Shown: piece after piece, positions 6,951 through 11,249 of the stretch | Numbering within the stretch: the stretch's first letter is position 1 | How the letters are laid out: the number at the start of each line of letters is the position of its first letter | NCBI GenBank assembly: GCA_023460615.1 | Contig: JAEWPL010000203.1 | Span: 1 to 11,249, forward strand | DNA: 11,249 bases | Source: Pseudomonadota bacterium | GTDB lineage: Bacteria; Pseudomonadota; Gammaproteobacteria; Enterobacterales; Succinivibrionaceae | Direction of reading: 5' to 3' | Made by a program: the position numbers and the translations under genes | Notes under the pieces: generated by a model | Database searches by the model: none | Seen by the model: the letters and a program-made list of their open reading frames with translations, nothing else | Told to the model about the DNA's origin: nothing

Positions 6951-8249
6951 CTAATTTTCTAAAATCAATTTATATAATTGTGCTTCAAGAGAATATGAAT
7001 CAACATGAGGAAGAGCTCCATATTTACCACGTAGATAATTAACGTCTATTTTTTCTTTAGCACTTCCTTTGAGTGGTTTAAAGTCAGTTAATGGAAACAA
7101 AATTGTTTGTTGCTTGTCATTACGCTTAGAAAACCAAATCTGATCTCTTCTAAAAATATCTTGAGTTAGAATTGAGGTTTCGTGTGTTGTAAAAATTAGT
7201 TGAGCATTTTTTGGATTTGTTTTAGGAGAATGAAACAAATCAACTAAGAATTCCGTTAGTTTAGGATGCAAGCTAATATTTAGCTCGTCTACAACTAAAA
7301 CATTTCCATTTTTTAAGACATCAATAAAAGGTCCTGCAAAAGCAAATAAGCGTTTAGTTCCTTCTGATTCATCTCTATCTAAATCAAACTCAACTGGATT
7401 TTGATGATCATCATAGTGGGTAGTTCGAACGTCTAATCTAAACATACCTTCGTGATTTTTCTCCATTTTAGATCTGATGGATTCTGAGATTACTCCGTTA
7501 ATTTTTTCAAAATCAACAGGCTCCTTTTTAACAGAAAAGTCACTAATTTGAAGATCAGCAGCCTTTAAAAATTTTAAAACGATTCCTTTTTGGTTATTGA
7601 AGAATAAATCTGCAGTGTAATAAGGATCAATCAAATCGGTTCTAAAAACAATCTTTAATTGTTTAGAAAAGAAGTCGTACAAAGGTCTTAAAGTTTTGCA
7701 ATTAAGAGCTACACTGTTAGTTAAGAATAACACCTTATCTCTCGTAGTCTGTTGCCAAATTGAACGTGCTCCTTTAATGTTATTTGTCACATTCCAGTCG
7801 TAAAAATTTTTTTCGCTATCAAAAACTCTTTCAAAATATACCTTTTTTCTTCCTGTGATATTTGGATGGACATAAAGCCATTCACTTACAATTTTGTCTT
7901 TCGTGCAGGAAAAACCGTATTGATATCTATCACCATCTATCACAATATTGATTTCAAAAAGTGATGGGGCATTCTTTGTATCTTGCGCAAGTAAAAAAGA
8001 AGTTACTGGTAATGGCGCTTCAATAGAATTGCAAGTGGTTACGATTAGAGCCATCACTTGAAGTGCTTTTAAGAAATTAGTTTTGCCACTAGCATTCGCA
8101 CCATACAAAACGCATGATTTTAAAAGCTTTAGCTTACCGTTGCAGTCAAACGTATTAGACGGTAGCTCTTTACCTAAATCAGAAACTAAGCTTAATTTTT
8201 GCTCTTCGGCAATTGAGTGAAAATTTTCTACTGAAAATGATAGTAACAT
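6951..8249 (-). CDS. AAA/ABC-type ATPase of the RloA/AbiLi kind
   Basis: A 432-residue ATP-binding protein of the AAA_15/AAA_21 group, related to OLD, RecF and SMC-like ABC ATPases. Starting with the typical LLSFSVENFHSI strand (residues 2-13), it shows Walker A GANASGKTN at 50-58, an ABC-signature-like SEGTKR at 295-300, Walker B VLVVDELNISLHP at 317-329 (Asp321, Glu322) and a switch histidine in FTTHETSIL at 353-361. The end motif YLRGKYGALP at 405-414 is characteristic of phage-exclusion ATPases of this group. It probably dimerises on ATP, senses a phage-related trigger and controls the RloB-like partner encoded 32 bases downstream; this is inferred from related two-gene systems. AAAGG lies 8 bases before ATG, and a strong promoter lies just upstream. 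Sampled lines look lower in GC (about 30%) than tolC (about 40%), consistent with an acquired cassette. Confidence 0.92.
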   Translation of the reverse strand: MLLSFSVENFHSIAEEQKLSLVSDLGKELPSNTFDCNGKLKLLKSCVLYGANASGKTNFLKALQVMALIVTTCNSIEAPLPVTSFLLAQDTKNAPSLFEINIVIDGDRYQYGFSCTKDKIVSEWLYVHPNITGRKKVYFERVFDSEKNFYDWNVTNNIKGARSIWQQTTRDKVLFLTNSVALNCKTLRPLYDFFSKQLKIVFRTDLIDPYYTADLFFNNQKGIVLKFLKAADLQISDFSVKKEPVDFEKINGVISESIRSKMEKNHEGMFRLDVRTTHYDDHQNPVEFDLDRDESEGTKRLFAFAGPFIDVLKNGNVLVVDELNISLHPKLTEFLVDLFHSPKTNPKNAQLIFTTHETSILTQDIFRRDQIWFSKRNDKQQTILFPLTDFKPLKGSAKEKIDVNYLRGKYGALPHVDSYSLEAQLYKLILEN

Positions 8250-8257
8250 AGCTAAAA

Positions 8258-8262
8258 CCTTT
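8258..8262 (-). promoter_or_regulatory. Ribosome-binding site of the AAA ATPase gene
   Basis: AAAGG on the minus strand, 8 bases before ATG 8249-8247. It confirms the start chosen for the ATPase and contrasts with the partner gene, which lacks a visible site. Confidence 0.65.
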
Positions 8263-8270
8263 GATTATAG

Positions 8271-8287
8271 AAAAATATTCTATTTTT
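8271..8287. repeat. AT inverted repeat at the cassette's predicted transcription start
   Basis: AAAAATA (8271-8277) and TATTTTT (8281-8287) are perfect inverted copies around TTC, immediately downstream of the -10 element. This is a plausible operator position, but in AT-rich DNA such repeats are also common by chance. Confidence 0.35.
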
Positions 8288-8291
8288 TGTA

Positions 8292-8320
8292 ATTATAGCA
8301 TAGATTTGAATGCTTATTAA
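8292..8320 (-). promoter_or_regulatory. Strong promoter of the AAA-RloB cassette
   Basis: The minus strand carries TTAATA (8320-8315, 4 of 6), a 17-base spacer and a perfect TATAAT (8297-8292) preceded by TGC, giving an extended -10. The start of transcription would be near 8285, leaving about a 36-base leader. An AT-only inverted repeat (8271-8287) covers that start region. Confidence 0.75.
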
Positions 8321-8450
8321 AACAAGAGAAAAGACATACGGATCCAAAATTCTGGTGGAAAATTCAAGAAAAAAAGATTTGACGCTAGGAGCTTATAAGC
8401 AGTGCTAAATCACAGGAATTAAGGTTTTGCTTTGAATTATTTGCTAACTT
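8321..8450. other. Intergenic stretch without recognisable gene
   Basis: Between the cassette promoter and the tolC terminator region I see no coding frame with credible composition, no RNA gene and no clear insertion-sequence end. The only local structure is the 10-base palindrome GCTTATAAGC near 8390. This may be residual DNA from the junction of the accessory cassette with the tolC neighbourhood. Confidence 0.5.
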
Positions 8451-8452
8451 AG

Positions 8453-8516
8453 ATATCAAATAATACAAAAAGAGATCTCTAAAACTTGAGATCTCTTTAT
8501 TTGATATTTTTGTATT
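8453..8516. repeat. Permuted compound palindrome around the tolC terminator
   Basis: Three arm pairs are perfect inverted copies: A ATATCAAATA (8453-8462) with 8498-8507, B AATACAAAAA (8462-8471) with 8507-8516, and C GAGATCTC (8472-8479) with 8488-8495. The left order is A-B-C, but the right order is C-A-B instead of the nested C-B-A. A-A' and B-B' therefore cross, and cannot both extend one hairpin. Confidence 0.7.
8469..8498 (-). terminator. Terminator of tolC (bidirectional in form)
   Basis: AAAGAGATCTC (8469-8479) and GAGATCTCTTT (8488-8498) form a perfect 11-bp stem around an 8-base loop. On the minus strand the downstream arm ends in CTCTTTTTG, giving a five-T tract, 34 bases after the tolC stop. 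On the plus strand the trailing tract (TTTATTT) is weaker. It is embedded in a longer set of permuted inverted repeats (8453-8516). Confidence 0.8.
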
Positions 8517-8531
8517 ACGGCAAGTGACTTA

Positions 8532-9869
8532 CTATTTCTTCAAGCCTTGATTGATCTGATCAATGTGCTCAACTTTTAAGTCACCTTGTGCGTATAACAA
8601 GGATAGTCTTGAAAGAATATAAGTATAACGAGCTTGAGCAGATTTCTGCATAGCATCGTATAGGTTCTGAGTTGCGTTTAGCACATCAGTCATAGTACGA
8701 GTACCAACCTCATAACCAGCCTTAGTTGCAGATAGAGCAGAGTCTGCTGATACTTTATAGTTATTGTATGCAGTAACTGAGCTAATAGCTGCATTTACGT
8801 TGTTGTAGCTGTTGCTTACGTTAGTAAGTAAAGTTCTGTGAGCTTTCTCTAAGCCTTCTTGAGCATAGATGTAGTTAGCTTGAGCCTTATCTACAGCAGC
8901 AGAAGTTGCGCCACCGTGGAAGATAGGAATATTTAAGGTTAAACCAACTGAATGTGCCCAGGAGTTGTTATCAACAAAGCCAGCTTGTGCTATTTGAGTG
9001 TCATACTCAGTATAGCCTGTTTGTGCACTTGCATTAAAATCTAATGTAGGCTCGTGACCTGATCTTGCAAGAGTGATGTTGTCTTTAGCAATATCACGGC
9101 TAATTACAGCTTGTTGCAAAGCTAGGTTGTTCTCCTCAGCCTTTTTGGTGATCTTGATAAGATCGTTGCTTACTGAAGCTGCTGCAAACTTATTTTCATC
9201 AATCTTTGCAAGTTTATTAACGTCGATTTCACGACCTATAAGCATACGAATTTCACTCTTTGAATTGATAAGAGCATTTTCGGCGGCAATAACCGCTGCA
9301 TTTGATAAGTCGTAAGCAGCTTGTGCTTCAAGCTTATCTGTTTGAGCAATTAAGCCAACATTGAAACGACGATTAGCTTCTGACAATTGTCTTTTTAAAG
9401 CAGCGTTGTTTGCTTTTTGGAACTTTAAAGTATCAGCTGCATTTAACACGTTAAAGTAAGCGTTACTTACTCTAACAATTAGATTCTGTTGAGCATCAGC
9501 ATAAGCAAGATCTTTTAAGGTTGCTGTTTTTTCAGCAATTGAACGGTTAGCCCAGCTTGAATGTCTCCATAAAGTCTGAGATAAGTTGATAGCACCTGTA
9601 GCTTGCTTGTTGTTACCACGAGCTTTGTAAGCATCGATTACGTTAGTTCTTGTTCTAGAAAGATTTCCTATAACATCGATTTGTGGTAATAGGGCAGCAG
9701 TAGCTTCTGATAAGCCAGCATGAGCAGCATCTGCCTCAGCTTTAGCTTGAGAAACTAGAGTATCTCTTTGTAGAGCTTCTTTATAGATGTCTAATAGATC
9801 TTCAGCATAAGTAGATAGTGATAAGCTAGATAACAAAGCTAAAGAAACTAGTGAAACTTTGAAATTCAT
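8532..9869 (-). CDS. tolC: TolC family outer-membrane efflux channel
   Basis: Outer-membrane component of tripartite efflux pumps and type I secretion, forming a trimeric barrel with a long periplasmic helical tunnel. A Sec signal peptide covers residues 1-22 (MNFK, hydrophobic LVSLALLSSLSLS, then STYA before EDLLDIYKEAL). The mature protein has the two tandem outer-membrane-efflux repeats: the first around EADAAHAGLSEATAALLPQIDVIG, the second after SGHEPTLDFNASA and NIPIFHGGATSAAVDKAQANY, with long Ala/Asn-rich coiled helices between. Its 445 residues are close to mature TolC without the long C-terminal tail of E. coli. I chose ATG at 9867-9869 because it gives a canonical signal peptide and has GGGGA 5 bases upstream; a TTG four codons earlier overlaps that site. 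It is monocistronic, with its own promoter and terminator. A related TolC-like paralogue cannot be excluded. Confidence 0.93.
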   Translation of the reverse strand: MNFKVSLVSLALLSSLSLSTYAEDLLDIYKEALQRDTLVSQAKAEADAAHAGLSEATAALLPQIDVIGNLSRTRTNVIDAYKARGNNKQATGAINLSQTLWRHSSWANRSIAEKTATLKDLAYADAQQNLIVRVSNAYFNVLNAADTLKFQKANNAALKRQLSEANRRFNVGLIAQTDKLEAQAAYDLSNAAVIAAENALINSKSEIRMLIGREIDVNKLAKIDENKFAAASVSNDLIKITKKAEENNLALQQAVISRDIAKDNITLARSGHEPTLDFNASAQTGYTEYDTQIAQAGFVDNNSWAHSVGLTLNIPIFHGGATSAAVDKAQANYIYAQEGLEKAHRTLLTNVSNSYNNVNAAISSVTAYNNYKVSADSALSATKAGYEVGTRTMTDVLNATQNLYDAMQKSAQARYTYILSRLSLLYAQGDLKVEHIDQINQGLKK

Positions 9870-9899
9870 GGATATCCCCAAAATACAATAATTTTGTAA

Positions 9900-9908
9900 A
9901 TTATAACA
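9900..9908 (-). promoter_or_regulatory. Probable extended -10 promoter of tolC
   Basis: The minus strand reads TGT-TATAAT, a perfect -10 with the TGn extension, 30 bases before the chosen ATG. No convincing -35 hexamer (TACCCC at 17 bases spacing). It implies that tolC is transcribed separately from the tRNA genes upstream. Confidence 0.6.
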
Positions 9909-9991
9909 ATAGTAAAGTTAAAGGGGTACAGAAAAACCGTCTATATTGGTCAAATAACTTAAATTTGTTTGTTGAGAAAAGAAAGGTGATT

Positions 9992-10067
<76 letters not shown>

Positions 10068-10083
10068 AAAGAAATTAGTTAGA

Positions 10084-10159
10084 TGGTGGAGGTAAACGGG
10101 ATCGAACCGTTGACCCTCTGCTTGCAAAGCAGATGCTCTCCCAGCTGAGCTATACCCCC
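10084..10159 (-). tRNA. tRNA-Ala(TGC)
   Basis: A 76-base cloverleaf with encoded CCA. Acceptor GGGGGTA/TACCTCC with discriminator A, D-stem GCTC/GAGC, anticodon stem TCTGC/GCAGA around TTTGCAA with anticodon TGC, and T-arm AACGG-TTCGATC-CCGTT. This isoacceptor is often inside rRNA operons; here it heads a small tRNA-only operon, and no rRNA is visible in the window. Confidence 0.97.
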
Positions 10160-10171
10160 GCTTGATGAGTA

Positions 10172-10199
10172 CTTTTAAGACAACGCTTGTCGTTAAAAG
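10172..10199 (-). other. Hairpin in the leader of the tRNA-Ala transcript
   Basis: CTTTTAA plus GACAA (10172-10183) pair with TTGTC plus TTAAAAG (10187-10191, 10193-10199) around CGC, with one bulged base at 10192. The predicted transcription start lies at about 10200, so the hairpin would form the very 5' end of the tRNA precursor, 12 bases before the mature tRNA. Confidence 0.6.
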
Positions 10200-10206
10200 C
10201 CGTTAC

Positions 10207-10267
10207 ATTATATAACTAATAAATTTAACGTCAATATTTTTTTTAACTTTTTTAAAGGCTATTTTTT
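10207..10267 (-). promoter_or_regulatory. Stable-RNA promoter with UP-element-like A-tracts
   Basis: The minus strand has TTGACG (10234-10229, 5 of 6), a 16-base spacer and a perfect TATAAT (10212-10207). The discriminator GTAACGGC after the -10 contains the G/C-rich sequence typical of stringently controlled tRNA/rRNA promoters. Upstream of the -35, three A-tracts (T-runs at 10237-10244, 10248-10253 and 10262-10267 on the plus strand) resemble an UP element. It drives the two tRNA-Ala genes. Confidence 0.88.
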
Positions 10268-10337
10268 ACAAAATTACTTAAATCGCATTTATATGCTTGT
10301 TGTAATCAACTCTAGAAATGGTTTGACTCCAGTCACT

Positions 10338-10595
10338 TTATGACTTTGGCTTCTTTTTTCTAAAAATAAATTCCAAAATCAAAAATGGTATTAGCGCAAT
10401 ACCAATTATTGATCCTACTAAATATGCAATACTATCAGAGCTTATAAAGCCATAATTGAATACTTTTAACAGGTTAACAATGTGATTAGAACGAAGTAGC
10501 TCTGTGTTGTGAGAGCCTACTGCATAAAATAAAGAGAGTAGTGATATACCAAAGCCTATAAGATAGCCAAATACAAATAGTTTTAGGTGTTTCAT
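10338..10595 (-). CDS. Small two-helix inner-membrane protein, unknown function
   Basis: I do not recognise a family. The 85-residue product has hydrophobic helices at about 6-26 (LFVFGYLIGFGISLL) and about 56-78 (GSIIGIALIPFLILEFIF), with a polar 30-residue link between them. MKHLK at the front and FRKKKPKS at the end put both termini on the cytoplasmic side by the positive-inside rule. No catalytic motif is visible. The start ATG (10593-10595) has GGA 8 bases upstream, a modest ribosome-binding site. It begins 61 bases downstream of tRNA-Gly on the same strand, with no terminator between, so it may share that transcript. The 178 bases after it contain the tRNA-Ala promoter. Confidence 0.75.
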   Translation of the reverse strand: MKHLKLFVFGYLIGFGISLLSLFYAVGSHNTELLRSNHIVNLLKVFNYGFISSDSIAYLVGSIIGIALIPFLILEFIFRKKKPKS

Positions 10596-10656
10596 TTGTT
10601 TTCCAAGAAAGATTAAGAATTATTGGCCTTATTTAGGTGAGACTATGTCTTTAAAG

Positions 10657-10730
10657 TGGAGCAAGTGACGGGAATCGAACCCGCGCCAGGAGCTTGGGAA
10701 GCTACAGTTCTACCATTAAACTACACTTGC
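10657..10730 (-). tRNA. tRNA-Gly(CCC)
   Basis: A 74-base cloverleaf with encoded CCA and discriminator T. The acceptor stem GCAAGTG/CACTTGC is perfect, D-arm GTTT-AATGGTA-GAAC, anticodon loop TTCCCAA with anticodon CCC, and T-arm GCGGG-TTCGATT-CCCGT. The anticodon stem GTAGC/GCTCC contains a U28-C42 mismatch. The overall sequence is close to E. coli glyU. No separate promoter is evident; a hairpin lies 2 bases upstream. Confidence 0.95.
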
Positions 10731-10732
10731 AG

Positions 10733-10755
10733 ACACGGTCATGAAATGACCGTGT
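10733..10755 (-). other. Perfect hairpin just upstream of tRNA-Gly
   Basis: ACACGGTCAT (10733-10742) and ATGACCGTGT (10746-10755) form a 10-bp perfect stem with a 3-base loop. It has no T-run on either strand, so it is not a standard intrinsic terminator. It lies 20 bases after the stop of the helical protein gene and 2 bases before the tRNA 5' end, a position that suits RNA processing or a protective 3' end. Confidence 0.65.
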
Positions 10756-10775
10756 AATAATACAACAATTTAAAA

Positions 10776-11249
10776 TTAAATTGCTAGTTTTCTTTTTATA
10801 TACTGAATACTATCAGTGATGGTATTAGTATCTGTAGCTGAAGATGCTGAGGTTACACACTTTAAGCCTTGGTAGTCACCATCAATTAGTTCACCATAGC
10901 AAGTAAGTGGTAATACTTGACCTAAAATCTTAAGTCCCATGGACTTTAATTCACGGCAGGTAGCCACGGTATATTCAGCTCCTTTAGTATATAAAGCTTG
11001 TACATCAGGACGACGTGCTAAAACCTTTTGTACAATCTGACCGTAAGCTGTGGAGATAATATCTAAAGCCTCAGTTTGAGTACGATTAGTCTTCATGAGC
11101 ATTTCTTGATACTCTTGAGTTAACTGATTGTTTATTTCCATATTGTCAGAGACTGCAAAGGCTATGGTGTAGGCATTAAACTTGGTTGTAATCTCATCTA
11201 CTACACGGTTAATTTCAGCTAAACGGTGTTGCTGATCTTCAAGTAACTC
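10776..11249 (-). CDS. Unrecognised helical protein, C-terminal 157 residues (5' end outside window)
   Basis: No family recognised. The frame is open to the window edge without a stop, so the internal ATG at 11141 is probably not the start. The visible part begins LLEDQQHRLAEINRVV and is mostly amphipathic helix, with spaced Leu/Ile/Val, likely coiled coil to about residue 75. A more compact end follows, containing two cysteines separated from a third (TCRELKSMGLKILGQ, LPLTCYGE, LKCVTSASS) and closing with IQYIKRKLAI. No signal peptide or membrane span is visible in this fragment. Codon use matches the neighbouring housekeeping genes. It precedes a hairpin and tRNA-Gly on the same strand. A role in chemoreception, the cell envelope or DNA cannot be assigned from what is visible. 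Confidence 0.8.
   Translation of the reverse strand, partial: ELLEDQQHRLAEINRVVDEITTKFNAYTIAFAVSDNMEINNQLTQEYQEMLMKTNRTQTEALDIISTAYGQIVQKVLARRPDVQALYTKGAEYTVATCRELKSMGLKILGQVLPLTCYGELIDGDYQGLKCVTSASSATDTNTITDSIQYIKRKLAI

Noticed and set aside
8321..8516. Possible CRISPR or insertion-sequence end next to the defence cassette
   Set aside because: The repeats here are inverted arms around a single loop, not regularly spaced direct repeats. No transposase fragment or target-site duplication is visible.
9073..9315. An 80-codon plus-strand frame inside tolC
   Set aside because: It is antisense to the helical repeat part of TolC, which is intact and recognisable, and has no start signals of its own.
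9909..9991. Intrinsic terminator after the tRNA-Ala pair
   Set aside because: T-rich patches are present on the minus strand, but I find no stable GC stem before them; termination may be Rho-dependent or downstream.

Overview
The window reads as chromosomal DNA of an AT-rich Gram-negative bacterium. A gammaproteobacterium is most likely, and the Succinivibrionaceae (Aeromonadales) are a reasonable guess. The basis is a 477-residue fused HldE with the same length as the E. coli enzyme, a KdsD that keeps the family's catalytic residues at a constant offset, a TolC with a Sec signal peptide, CCA-encoding tRNA genes and a strong TTA/GAT/AAA codon bias. The family-level placement is an inference from style, not from a marker gene.

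Layout. Positions 1-768 (+) hold the C-terminal 255 residues of glycogen phosphorylase, closed by a clean intrinsic terminator. Positions 875-1385 (+) hold a small unrecognised gene in two overlapping frames, possibly one frameshifted gene. Positions 1410-4220 (-) form an envelope-sugar operon, kdsD-hldE, with a single-domain rhodanese behind its terminator. Positions 4435-6265 (+) carry a divergent sugar-porter-like transporter and, 4 bases later, a short variant peptide deformylase. Positions 6262-8249 (-) carry a two-gene AAA ATPase plus RloB-family (Toprim-like) cassette with its own strong promoter. It resembles the RloA/RloB or AbiLi/AbiLii type of phage-defence pair and is the clearest accessory element here. 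Positions 8532-9869 (-) encode TolC. Positions 9992-10159 (-) encode tRNA-Ala(GGC) and tRNA-Ala(TGC) under a textbook stable-RNA promoter. Positions 10338-10595 (-) encode a small two-helix membrane protein, 10657-10730 (-) a tRNA-Gly(CCC), and 10776-11249 (-) the C-terminal part of an unrecognised helical protein that runs off the window.

Functional picture. KdsD supplies arabinose-5-phosphate for Kdo, and HldE supplies ADP-heptose precursors. Together they feed the LPS inner core, and TolC completes an envelope theme. The AAA/RloB pair sits between def and tolC, with its last stop codon overlapping the def stop codon tail to tail and an unusual permuted palindrome on its tolC side. It looks like an insertion into an otherwise housekeeping region. 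It is probably a member of a known class of defence pairs rather than a wholly new system, but its biology is poorly known and it is the best target here. Other points worth a second look are the rhodanese whose ribosome-binding site lies just beyond a terminator, the deformylase lacking the motif-1 glutamine, the split small gene near 1000, and a hairpin placed 2 bases upstream of tRNA-Gly.
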